32,519 nucleotides of DNA from Streptomyces griseus (GTDB lineage: Bacteria; Bacteroidota; Bacteroidia; Chitinophagales; Chitinophagaceae): positions 1 through 32,519 of the forward strand of contig CALPIT020000001.1 of NCBI GenBank assembly GCA_943323705.2, given 5' to 3'. Below the pieces are notes generated by a model. The model ran no database searches. It saw only the letters and a list, made by a program, of their open reading frames with translations, and was not told the DNA's origin. Made by a program: the position numbers and the translations under genes. Below, piece after piece: positions 15,931 to 23,568 of the stretch (position 1 is the first letter of the stretch; every line of letters starts with the position of its first letter).

Positions 15931-18798
15931 ATGCAAAATAAATCCCGGAATATGAAAGCCATTGTATTGTTTATTTCAATTTTTCTTACAAGTATTGTCG
16001 GTTTCTCACAACAGTCACGATTAAACGGAAATATTACCGACAAAGCTACTCAGGCATCCATTAAAGGCGCTAGTTTGTCATTAATTTCAAAAGAAAAAAA
16101 TAAAGTACTTAAAAATACCCTATCAGATAGTACAGGTAATTTTCAATTCTCGAATTTGAATGTAGGCGAATACAATATTATGATTTCGGCTGTTGGGTAT
16201 AAAAAAATATCCATATCGTTGACAATGAGCTCCGACAATAAAAATATTGGAAATGTGTATTTAGAAAATGAAACAAAAGATCTTTCGACAGTAACCATCA
16301 TAGCCAAAGCTCCGGCGGTAAGTCAGAAAGATGATACTTCTCAATACAACGCTAGTCAATACAAAGTAAACCCAGATGCAACAACTGAAGACCTGGTTAA
16401 GAAGATGCCTGGAATTTCAATTGACAAAAACGGCACCATAACCGCGCATGGCGAACAAGTGAAAAAAGTTACGGTTGATGGAAAAGACTTTTTTGGAGAT
16501 GATGCTACCGCAGCATTAAAAAATATTCCCGCAAGTGTAGTGGATAAGGTTCAGGTATTTGACAGACTCAGTGATCAGGCACAACTAACAGGCGTAGACG
16601 ATGGAAATTCTCAGAAATCTATCAATATCATTACCAAAGCCGGCATTAGTAACGCACAATTCGGAAGAATCTATGCAGGTGCTGGAACGGATAAAACTTA
16701 TTCAGCAGGCGGTAATATTAGTTTTTTCAAAAAAGACAGAAGATTGTCATTCGTAGGCAATTTTAATAATATCAATCAGCAGAATTTCGGTTCACAGGAT
16801 TTACTCGGCGTTTCAGGGAATAGCAGTAGTCAACGCTCGCCTATGTCTATGGGTAATTTCAGAGGCCCCGGTGGACCTGCAGAATCGTTTACCACAGAGC
16901 AAGCTTCAGGCATCAATACAACCAACGCTATTGGTATCAATTACAGTGATAAATGGAATCCCAAAGCTACCATTACTGCAAGCTATTTTTTCAACAACAG
17001 TAACAACAATAACTTGTCATTAACCAACAACAAGCTTTTCGAAGACGATTTGACAACAATTAAAAACAGCAACTCGAATGCCGATAATTTCAATCACAGA
17101 TTCAATGCAAGACTTGAATACAAAATCGATACCAGCAATTCTATTTTTATAATTCCCAGTTTGAACTTTCAGCAAAATAATTCGGTAAGTGAGGCAGCTA
17201 TCAATAGTTTCAAAAACATCGACGATTCTATTTACAATTCAAATTCACTTTCGGACAAAAATAAAAATGGATACAATCTAAAAAACAATTTAATGTTCAG
17301 GCATACATTCGCCAAAAAGAACAGAATTTTTTCTGCAGGTTTCAATACCACATTGACTAGAAACTATAGCGAAAACGCTACAGATGCCAGATTCAGGTTT
17401 TATGATGTGTCAGGACTTCCTTTAGATCCCGATTCCTTACAGCAACAATACAGTGACAATAAAACCAATGGATACACTATTGGTGGCAACATCTCCTACA
17501 ACGAACCACTGGGCAAAAAAGGGAAAAGCCAAATGCAAATCGAATACAACCCTTCAGTCCAAAAAAACAAAGCCAATCAAAAGACTTTTGGTTTTGATGG
17601 TCTACTATATTCTAAATATGATACCGCTTTATCTAACCAATTTGATAATACCATCACTACTCAAAATGGCGGTGTTACATATCGTTACACACCAAATAAA
17701 GATGAGCAACTTTCATTTGGTGTTAGCTATCAAACTGCTGAGTTAAAAAGCGACAGGATTATTCCTCAAGTAAGTAATGTCAATCAAACTTTCAAAAATT
17801 TTCTTCCAAATGGATCATGGAGAAAAAAGATCTCACAATACAGCAATATCAGAATGTTTTACAGAGCTTCAACTATATTCCCAACGATTTCTCAATTGCA
17901 GGATGTTGTGAATCTCAGCAATCCTGTTAGTGTAAGCAGCGGCAATAAAGATTTGAAACAATCATATACTCAATATGGTGGTGGCAGATTCAGTTATACC
18001 AATACAAAAACGAATAGAAGTTTGTTTACAGGTATTTTCTTTCAAAGCTCTAACGATTATATCTCCAATGCAACATATATACCCACAGCAGATACTGTGA
18101 TTCAACAAGGCATTACATTAAAGCAAGGGACGCAATTCTCAAAGCCTGTAAACCTTGATGGATACAGGGTTGTAAGGACATATTTCAATTACAGTATTCC
18201 TGTAAAAAAATTGAAAACTACGGTAAATCTGAACACTTCTTTCATGTATAACAACATGCCCGGACTTGTGAATGCAACTGCCACGAATACAAAAACATTT
18301 CAGTATAATTTAGGAATGGCCTTTGTAAGTAATGTAAGTGAGTATGTGGATTACAATATCAGTTATAATGCAGCCATCAACAATGCCACAACCAAAGGCA
18401 CATCAACCATTGAAAACAATTATGTAAATCAAACGATTTCTGTTGTTTTTAATTTGCTTAGTAAAAAGGGATGGTTTGTTCAAAATGAATTTACGGGACA
18501 AATTTTTAATGGATTGTCAAATGGCTTCGATAGGAAATTTGCTTTATGGAATGCCTCAATTGGAAGAAAGTTTTTTAAGAACAAAGCAGGCGAATTAAAA
18601 ATTTCAGTTTTTGATATTTTAAAACAAAATCAAAGTATCAGTAGAACCGTTTCGAATACTTATCTTGAAGATGTAAATAGCAGAGTTTTACAACAATATT
18701 TTATGCTAACGTTTAGCTATAACCTAAAGAATTTCGGTACACCTAAAAAAACAGAAAAGACAGAAGAATTTATACCGAGAGTGGGATATCCGAATTAA
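15931..18798 (+). CDS. Outer-membrane beta-barrel protein with CarboxypepD_reg-like head (TonB-dependent receptor relative)
   Basis: The product is 955 residues from ATG 15931; the second ATG at 15952 (MKAIVLF) gives an equally good signal peptide and may be the true start. Order: signal peptide, a CarboxypepD_reg-like domain (G-N-I-T-D-K-A-T to ~residue 110), a plug-like segment (~140-240, with VKKVTVDGKDFFGDD and AALKNIPASVVDKVQVFD), then a long barrel rich in Asn/Ser/Tyr/Phe strands. No canonical SusC-type features or adjacent SusD gene are present. Such proteins act as transporters or as surface proteins; the substrate is unknown. Confidence 0.88.
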   Translation: MQNKSRNMKAIVLFISIFLTSIVGFSQQSRLNGNITDKATQASIKGASLSLISKEKNKVLKNTLSDSTGNFQFSNLNVGEYNIMISAVGYKKISISLTMSSDNKNIGNVYLENETKDLSTVTIIAKAPAVSQKDDTSQYNASQYKVNPDATTEDLVKKMPGISIDKNGTITAHGEQVKKVTVDGKDFFGDDATAALKNIPASVVDKVQVFDRLSDQAQLTGVDDGNSQKSINIITKAGISNAQFGRIYAGAGTDKTYSAGGNISFFKKDRRLSFVGNFNNINQQNFGSQDLLGVSGNSSSQRSPMSMGNFRGPGGPAESFTTEQASGINTTNAIGINYSDKWNPKATITASYFFNNSNNNNLSLTNNKLFEDDLTTIKNSNSNADNFNHRFNARLEYKIDTSNSIFIIPSLNFQQNNSVSEAAINSFKNIDDSIYNSNSLSDKNKNGYNLKNNLMFRHTFAKKNRIFSAGFNTTLTRNYSENATDARFRFYDVSGLPLDPDSLQQQYSDNKTNGYTIGGNISYNEPLGKKGKSQMQIEYNPSVQKNKANQKTFGFDGLLYSKYDTALSNQFDNTITTQNGGVTYRYTPNKDEQLSFGVSYQTAELKSDRIIPQVSNVNQTFKNFLPNGSWRKKISQYSNIRMFYRASTIFPTISQLQDVVNLSNPVSVSSGNKDLKQSYTQYGGGRFSYTNTKTNRSLFTGIFFQSSNDYISNATYIPTADTVIQQGITLKQGTQFSKPVNLDGYRVVRTYFNYSIPVKKLKTTVNLNTSFMYNNMPGLVNATATNTKTFQYNLGMAFVSNVSEYVDYNISYNAAINNATTKGTSTIENNYVNQTISVVFNLLSKKGWFVQNEFTGQIFNGLSNGFDRKFALWNASIGRKFFKNKAGELKISVFDILKQNQSISRTVSNTYLEDVNSRVLQQYFMLTFSYNLKNFGTPKKTEKTEEFIPRVGYPN

Positions 18799-18876
18799 AA
18801 CGAAAAGAATCTTAAAACCCAGATACCAAACAATTATCTTTTCAGCTCGATCATTTCAGAAATAATATTTCGCTTG

Positions 18877-18892
18877 TGTGACTTTTGTCACT
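18877..18892. promoter_or_regulatory. CRP/FNR-type palindrome upstream of sulfur gene cluster
   Basis: TGTGACTTTTGTCACT contains GTGAC-N4-GTCAC, a classic CRP/FNR-family half-site pair. It lies 85-100 bp before the DUF2892 start. A -7-like TACTTTTG sits at 18914-18921. The upstream -33 is unclear because the available TTTG is 26 bp away. Regulation by a Crp/Fnr protein is inferred; none is encoded in the window. Confidence 0.5.
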
Positions 18893-18976
18893 AACTGCTA
18901 TTTTTTTGCGTGCTACTTTTGTTCTTGTTGAAGAAATTAACATTCAATCAATATTTACTCACTAAATAAATTTTTT

Positions 18977-19180
18977 ATGAAAAAGAACATGGGTAATGCC
19001 GACAAAACAATCAGAATCATTTTGGCCATTCTTTTTTCCATTCTTTATTTTACAAATACAGTCAGCGGTACTGCTGGAATCATACTTTTAATTTTAGGTG
19101 GTATATTTCTGTTTACCGGACTTATTAATTTTTGTCCACTCTATTTGCCATTTGGAATCAATACGTGTAAAAAGAAATAA
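18977..19180 (+). CDS. DUF2892 (YgaP-like) membrane protein
   Basis: The 67-residue protein begins M-x-x-N-M-G-N-A-D-K-T-I-R, the family opening. Two hydrophobic helices (~15-30 and 32-55) are joined by a short Gly-containing turn. It ends with the C-P-L-Y-x-P-F-G-I-N-T-C segment. In E. coli YgaP this domain forms the membrane part fused to a rhodanese; here it is a stand-alone gene in the same cluster as a stand-alone rhodanese (19921). It is likely the first gene of the run, although 94 bp separate it from the OsmC gene. Confidence 0.85.
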   Translation: MKKNMGNADKTIRIILAILFSILYFTNTVSGTAGIILLILGGIFLFTGLINFCPLYLPFGINTCKKK

Positions 19181-19274
19181 CAATAGATATTGTATTTGAA
19201 CCAGCCTCAATTTCAATGTTGGATTTTTAGATAATGAAAATTAAAGCTGCAACATGTGATCAAATTTTATTTTT

Positions 19275-19745
19275 ATGACACACGAAGTCGAAACCCAGTG
19301 GATGGGCAAAATGCAATTCAATTCTTTAGTCAATGGACACACCATAGTAATGGATGCACCAGAAAGAGTTGGTGGCGAAGATCAAGGTCCGATTCCCAAG
19401 CCTTTAATATTAACTGCATTATCAGGTTGTACAGGTATGGACATTGTTGCTATACTTCGTAAATCACAAAAAGAAGTAAAAGATCTTGATATCAAAGTAA
19501 TTGGTGAGCTGAGTAAAACAGCACCATTAGAATATGTAAGTATCCATGTGAAATATTATTTTTTGGGAGACGAAGAAAATAAAGATGCAGCATTAGATGC
19601 AGTTACCACTTCACAAGAAAAGTTTTGTGGCGTAAGTCATATGCTAAGAAAAGCATTGCCAGTTACTTGGGAAGTGAATTACAATGGAAAAGAAATATTC
19701 AACAATAAAGAAATAAATCATCATGAACCTTCAGTCGTTTCTTAA
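19275..19745 (+). CDS. OsmC-family peroxiredoxin-like protein
   Basis: The 156-residue protein has the two OsmC cysteines, Cys52 in LSGCTGMDIV and Cys118 in EKFCGVSHML. The N-terminal W-x-G-x-M-x-F strand and G-G-E-D-Q-G-P-x-P-K-P block match YhfA/OsmC-type proteins. These reduce organic hydroperoxides with a Cys-Cys pair and are known to act on polysulfide or persulfide species in some bacteria. It is cytoplasmic. The next gene starts 23 bp before its stop, so the two are tightly linked. Confidence 0.9.
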   Translation: MTHEVETQWMGKMQFNSLVNGHTIVMDAPERVGGEDQGPIPKPLILTALSGCTGMDIVAILRKSQKEVKDLDIKVIGELSKTAPLEYVSIHVKYYFLGDEENKDAALDAVTTSQEKFCGVSHMLRKALPVTWEVNYNGKEIFNNKEINHHEPSVVS

Positions 19746-19917
19746 TAAGAACAAACTATCTGTGATGGGCATCATCATCGGAGCATTACTTGGATTCACA
19801 TACTGGAAATTTGTAGGCTGCTACAGTGGTAAATGTATGATTACTTCAAGTCCCATCAATTCAACTTTATACGGCTCATTATTAGGGTATTTAATTTTCA
19901 ATATTTTTAAGAAATAA
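19723..19917 (+). CDS. DUF6132 family small membrane protein
   Basis: The 64-residue protein has two membrane helices and the family block F-V-G-C-Y-S-G-K-C-M-I-T-S-S-P (Cys residues ~33 and 38) between them, then Y-G-S-L-L-G-Y. Proteins of this family in Bacteroidota are usually next to rhodanese and DUF2892 genes. The invariant Cys pair at the membrane surface suits a thiol or sulfane-sulfur role, but none is proven. It overlaps the OsmC gene by 23 bp and is 3 bp before the rhodanese gene. Confidence 0.8.
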   Translation: MNLQSFLNKNKLSVMGIIIGALLGFTYWKFVGCYSGKCMITSSPINSTLYGSLLGYLIFNIFKK

Positions 19918-19920
19918 ATT

Positions 19921-20235
19921 ATGTTTCAATTAATCAAACAACTGTTCGGATTAGGTCCGAAAACAGATTACAGTCAACTTGTAAAAAACGGCGCCATTAT
20001 TCTTGATGTAAGAAGCACAGGCGAATATGCAGGAGGCCACATCAAAGGATCAATCAATATTCCTGTTGATCAACTTCGTAACAATCTTGGAAAACTTAAA
20101 GACAAGAAAAAGGCTATCATCACTTGTTGTGCATCAGGCATGAGAAGCTCATCTGCGAAATCCATTTTGTTGAATGCAGGATATGAAGAAGTTTATAATG
20201 GTGGTGGATGGACGGGGTTGCAGGGGAAGTTGTAA
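19921..20235 (+). CDS. Single-domain rhodanese (sulfurtransferase)
   Basis: The 104-residue protein contains the rhodanese signature: LDVRSTGEYAGGHIKGSINIP (Asp29-Arg31, His40) and the active-site loop Cys70-A-S-G-M-R-S, with a vicinal Cys69 just before it. The fold is complete and there is no signal peptide, so it is cytoplasmic. It would move sulfane sulfur through a Cys70 persulfide. It lies 3 bp after the DUF6132 gene and is the last gene of the run. The downstream 299 bp hold the two operator units for the ArsR gene. Confidence 0.92.
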   Translation: MFQLIKQLFGLGPKTDYSQLVKNGAIILDVRSTGEYAGGHIKGSINIPVDQLRNNLGKLKDKKKAIITCCASGMRSSSAKSILLNAGYEEVYNGGGWTGLQGKL

Positions 20236-20269
20236 GAGGGGGATGGGGGTGAAGAAATATTAGGGGGTG
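20236..20269. other. G-rich spacer after rhodanese gene
   Basis: This is a short G-rich stretch (runs GGGGG, GGGGGT) between the rhodanese stop and operator copy B. There is no hairpin terminator here, so read-through from the sulfur cluster into the ArsR gene is possible. Confidence 0.4.
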
Positions 20270-20345
20270 ACTGAATAAACTTCAGTCATTTTTTTTGGCT
20301 GTGAAGGTGCTGTGGACGTAATATTGCGATATTGCAATATTGCAA
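20270..20345 (+). promoter_or_regulatory. Promoter/operator unit, copy B
   Basis: It has ACTGAATAAACTTCAGT (20270-20286), TTTG (20294-20297), a 21-bp spacer, TAATATTG (20319-20326), then 18 bp of the TTGCAATA palindrome (20328-20345) before it diverges. The distance from the inverted repeat to GACGT is 45 bp, the same as in copies A and C. A GTGAAGAAAT word precedes both B and C, so B and C look like a local tandem duplication with a period of 163 bp. No gene lies between B and C. Confidence 0.65.
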
Positions 20346-20432
20346 AAACGATAACCACTTTGAAATCAATTTATTCTAAAAAAATACCTAAAAATTTAAT
20401 CTGGGGTTAGTGGTGAAGAAATTTATACTCAG

Positions 20433-20512
20433 ACTGAATAAACTTCAGTTGTTTTTTTTGGTTGTTAGGTTGCTGTGGACGTAATATTGCGATATTGCAA
20501 TATTGCAATATC
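20433..20512 (+). promoter_or_regulatory. Promoter/operator unit, copy C (ArsR gene)
   Basis: It has ACTGAATAAACTTCAGT (20433-20449), TTTG (20457-20460), a 21-bp spacer, TAATATTG (20482-20489), and a perfect 22-bp palindrome at 20491-20512 made of TTGCAATA words. The expected start of transcription falls inside that palindrome, and the ArsR ATG is at 20535. The layout suggests autoregulation of the ArsR gene. The identity of the binding protein is inferred. Confidence 0.7.
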
Positions 20513-20534
20513 ACTAAAAACAAATCCGTACAAA

Positions 20535-20864
20535 ATGGGCGCCTCAAAAAAAGAATTCTTCCCCGAAAAACAAAACACCATCGCCACCCTTTGCAAAGCA
20601 TTCGGACACCCCGCAAGAGTCATCATCATCGAACACTTGCTTTTTGCAAATGAATGTATTGCTGAAGACTTCCTAGAAATTATACCTTTGTCCAGAACCA
20701 CTATATGGCAGCATTTACAAGAGCTGGAAGATGCCCGACTGATAATCGGAAATTATAAAGAAAATACTTTTAGGTATAAAATAAACAGTTTGAATATAGA
20801 AAATGTGAAAAGCTATTTCTCAGATGTTTCAGGAAAAGTGAAAGCTCCTTTATTCGCGAAATAA
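20535..20864 (+). CDS. ArsR-family transcriptional regulator
   Basis: The product is 109 residues from ATG 20535. A GTG at 20475 would add 20 residues encoded by the promoter palindrome and is rejected. The winged helix is clear: GHPARVIIIEHLL, then PLSRTTIWQHLQELEDARLI as the recognition helix. Two cysteines are seen, Cys20 (LCKAF) and Cys41 (NECIAED). There is no CxC metal motif and no Cys in the last helix, so neither the classic arsenic site nor the BigR/SqrR Cys pair is reproduced. Its position beside rhodanese, DUF2892 and OsmC genes recalls E. coli YgaV, a sulfide-responsive ArsR protein. The effector is unknown. Confidence 0.88.
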   Translation: MGASKKEFFPEKQNTIATLCKAFGHPARVIIIEHLLFANECIAEDFLEIIPLSRTTIWQHLQELEDARLIIGNYKENTFRYKINSLNIENVKSYFSDVSGKVKAPLFAK

Positions 20865-20886
20865 TGGTTCACTAGATAATTATTTT

Positions 20887-23148
20887 TTACCTGATCAACA
20901 AAATACTACCATTTGCTTTCTTAAAGTCTTGCGAAGAAAATTTATATTTTAGCATGTATATATAACTACCGGAAGTGGCGTCTTTATTCATTGATTTTCC
21001 ATCCCAAAAATTATATTGATTCCTGGTTGAAAAAACAACCTGACCCCATCTGTTGTAAATCATAAGTTCATATTTTTCAGTTTTACAATTGGCTTTGGGC
21101 CTGAAATTGTCATTGATACCATCGCCGTTGGGAGTAAAAGCGGAGGGAATAAAAACTGCACAATCTGATGGTTGTACCGTATCGCAATCTATTATCTGCA
21201 TCGTTTTGTATACAGTATCAAGATAAAAACATGGCGTGGAGATGGGATTATTCGGATTCGGTGGTAATGAGCAATTAATCTGAAGAATACATTGCACTGT
21301 ATAGGTTCCTGGACCAGAAAATTGATGTGTAGGTGTAGACAGCGTAGATGTATTATTTGCTCCGCTATTGGGGTCGCCAAAATTCCATTCAATTAATGAT
21401 TCTATGACCTGATTGGTATTGATATTGAATCGAGTCAAACTTTGAACACAACTATCAGGTGCTGAGCGAATGGCTATGAAGCCAGAATTTACACATTGAA
21501 CAATCCGAATGGTTTTGAAAATTGTGTCTATGCCACAACTGAACGTGACGATAGCTCTGATAGTATAATTGCCCAAAGCCGTAAATACATGATTCGGATT
21601 GAGGAGCGCCGACGAATTATCAACTCCAGCATTGGGATCGTCAAAGTTCCAAACGATGCTATTGATAGCGTTATTGGAACTCACCGAAAAAGGAAATACA
21701 GCTTGCAGGCAACTATCAGAACTAGTGATTATGTCTCCAGTGCATATTGTCGCACAGTCAACCACCAGTTTTGGAAAAGTTAATGTATCTGCTCCGCAGG
21801 CAGTCGTTACAATAGCCTTTACCTGATAATTACCGGCAGTCGAAAAAAGATGGGTTGGATTGAACAGACTAGATGTATTGTTTGGTCCACTTGCCGGATC
21901 GTCAAAATTCCAAACCACTGAAGTTATTGACTGATTGTTTAAGATTGAAAAAGGAATTAAGGATTGGAGACAGGAATCATTACTCACAATTATATTAACT
22001 GTAGGCGTTATTGTATCCGAGAAATAATAAATCCATTTAGGAAGACCGTAACCACCACCACCTGTTTGATTGGGAATAGCACTTAATTGTAAACCACAAT
22101 CGATTCCTGGATTGTTAGGACAATTGATAACATCAATTGAACCGGAATTAATGTATATTTTATTGTTTGGGCCCAATTGCAAAGAAGCTGGTTGGTTAAA
22201 TCCAAATGAAGGCAGAACGTATCGACTGCTTTCTATATCAGTCGCAGTAGGTAAACTGATATCGAATTGTGTAACGAATTCCAGATTGCTGATATATAGA
22301 AATTGGCCATTAGGAGAAAACTCAACACCATATAAAACAGGATTGTTGGCAATGAAATTCCAAATGACCGGGTTGGACACCACGCCGGTGGTGTTATCGA
22401 AATCAAACAATTCTACTTTTCTGTCAAACAAATTTCCAAATGCAAGTTTATTAAACTGCCTGTTGACCTTTAGATGACAAGAACCATTGCCTTGTATACC
22501 GCCTACTGAGGAAATTACAGGTGTTGTTTCTATTCCTAAATCCGTAACCCTAAAAGCCAGAAAGCTATTTCCGGGTAAATCATGTGAGATCAACCAATAG
22601 CTTTGCTGATCAGATGCCGGAACCACTTCAAGTTTTTCGGAAGTCGTTGAATAAATAGGAATATTTTTAAAACCAGGTATAATATCTCCTAGTCCACCAT
22701 TTAAATTCATATCCACCACACTATATCTGATACCATTATTGGAACCCTGTTCGTCGATAGTTACTAAAAAATACTCATAGCTTACACCTGGCCTTGGGAT
22801 GATTACTGCGGCTGTCGTAGAAGATAATGAAACAGAACCGCCACCTAATAAACCACTTCCATTTGACATTACTTGATTCTGTGCATTCCATACTGTGACA
22901 CCATCAGTGTAAAACAATAGGGCTCCTGTTGTTTTGTCGGCAATAGAAGCACTTCCTTCTGATGCCTGAATGGCTGCTCCGTTTACAAATGCGGGTGAAG
23001 GACCATTAAAATCAATGGCACCACTAACTCCAAATCTCCATTGGTTGTTTTGTTTTTGTGAAAACACAGCCAAAGCATTGAGATTGATCAGAAAAAAAAG
23101 AATAAAGCTGGTTTTTATTCTCATAAGCATCATTGCTGCACCAAACAA
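20887..23148 (-). CDS. PKD-repeat surface protein with gliding-motility type B C-terminal domain
   Basis: The product is up to 753 residues; the start may be one of the later Met codons at residues 6, 7 or 9 just before the signal peptide. Order: signal peptide, a ~350-residue propeller-like region (WRFG..AIDFNG, FSPNGQFLYISN), three PKD domains (~385-465, 475-555, 565-650) each with WNFDDP/WNFGDP and a paired Cys, then the ~85-residue CHU_C/type B sorting domain (FIPSAFTPNGDGINDNF, YNRWGQVVF). It would be exported by the type IX system. A role in adhesion or gliding is inferred from domain type only. Confidence 0.9.
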   Translation of the reverse strand: MFGAAMMLMRIKTSFILFFLINLNALAVFSQKQNNQWRFGVSGAIDFNGPSPAFVNGAAIQASEGSASIADKTTGALLFYTDGVTVWNAQNQVMSNGSGLLGGGSVSLSSTTAAVIIPRPGVSYEYFLVTIDEQGSNNGIRYSVVDMNLNGGLGDIIPGFKNIPIYSTTSEKLEVVPASDQQSYWLISHDLPGNSFLAFRVTDLGIETTPVISSVGGIQGNGSCHLKVNRQFNKLAFGNLFDRKVELFDFDNTTGVVSNPVIWNFIANNPVLYGVEFSPNGQFLYISNLEFVTQFDISLPTATDIESSRYVLPSFGFNQPASLQLGPNNKIYINSGSIDVINCPNNPGIDCGLQLSAIPNQTGGGGYGLPKWIYYFSDTITPTVNIIVSNDSCLQSLIPFSILNNQSITSVVWNFDDPASGPNNTSSLFNPTHLFSTAGNYQVKAIVTTACGADTLTFPKLVVDCATICTGDIITSSDSCLQAVFPFSVSSNNAINSIVWNFDDPNAGVDNSSALLNPNHVFTALGNYTIRAIVTFSCGIDTIFKTIRIVQCVNSGFIAIRSAPDSCVQSLTRFNINTNQVIESLIEWNFGDPNSGANNTSTLSTPTHQFSGPGTYTVQCILQINCSLPPNPNNPISTPCFYLDTVYKTMQIIDCDTVQPSDCAVFIPSAFTPNGDGINDNFRPKANCKTEKYELMIYNRWGQVVFSTRNQYNFWDGKSMNKDATSGSYIYMLKYKFSSQDFKKANGSILLIR

Positions 23149-23207
23149 AAAAGAAGACTATTTGTTTAAATATAACCAAAATAATCAGCCCTATTACTTA
23201 ATTTTCA

Positions 23208-23376
23208 TTACCTAATAATCACATCCCCATAACCCGATTTTGCCGTGAGCTTAATTTTTCCAACACCAAAAATCAATTTAGTACCCGCCTCCAATTTCAA
23301 ATCTGTTCTTTTGATTTTTACTTTCCCATAACCGGTTTTTAAATCCAGCTCACAATTCATCTCACTAGTCTGCTTC
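23208..23376 (-). pseudogene. Relic of a DUF4097-like protein (3' end only)
   Basis: A reading frame of about 55 codons ends at the TAA at 23208-23210 and reads ...ELDLKTGYGKVKIKRTDLKL and ...LTAKSGYGDVIIR. The repeated G-Y-G-x-V-x-I pattern is that of the beta-repeat C-terminus of DUF4097/DUF2807 proteins, which are normally 200 residues or more. An in-frame stop lies just upstream, so only the tail remains (ATG at 23360 gives 50 residues). It may be a truncated gene or a very small expressed remnant. Confidence 0.5.
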
Positions 23377-23553
23377 CGGATTTAGGAAACGACTTGTCTT
23401 AGGAATTTTATTTTGATATTCTGGCGAAATTCTTCTCCGTTGATTGGCTAACAAAGGATTGGAGTCCAGAAGCATTTCGGACATTTTATTTTCTTTGATG
23501 TATTTATGTATAATCGATACTATTTCACTTTGTTGATTGACATTACTGATCAT
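23365..23553 (-). CDS. Short hypothetical reading frame, uncertain
   Basis: The product is 62 residues from the ATG at 23553 (a TTG lies one codon earlier). It is charged and helical-looking (SEIVSIIHKYIKENKMSEML, then NQRRRISPEYQNKIPK). I recognise no family. It overlaps the 5' end of the DUF4097-like relic in another frame and sits in a region of gene debris between two large genes. It may be another fragment rather than a working gene. Confidence 0.25.
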   Translation of the reverse strand: MISNVNQQSEIVSIIHKYIKENKMSEMLLDSNPLLANQRRRISPEYQNKIPKTSRFLNPEAD

Positions 23554-23568
23554 CAAATCTATTTAACA

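Noticed and set aside
20270..20512. CRISPR-like or IS-end interpretation of the two repeated units
   Set aside because: There are only two units, the spacer is not of CRISPR length, there is no cas gene, and there is no transposase or inverted end pair. Conserved promoter spacing explains them better.
20475..20534. Longer ArsR start at GTG 20475
   Set aside because: The added 20 residues are encoded by the -7 box and the palindrome of operator copy C, which would have to be translated. The ATG at 20535 gives the normal family length.
20859..20885. AAATAAT/ATTATTT stem followed by Ts after the ArsR gene as a terminator
   Set aside because: The stem is AT-only with a 13-nt loop and overlaps the stop codon. 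It is too weak to call with confidence.
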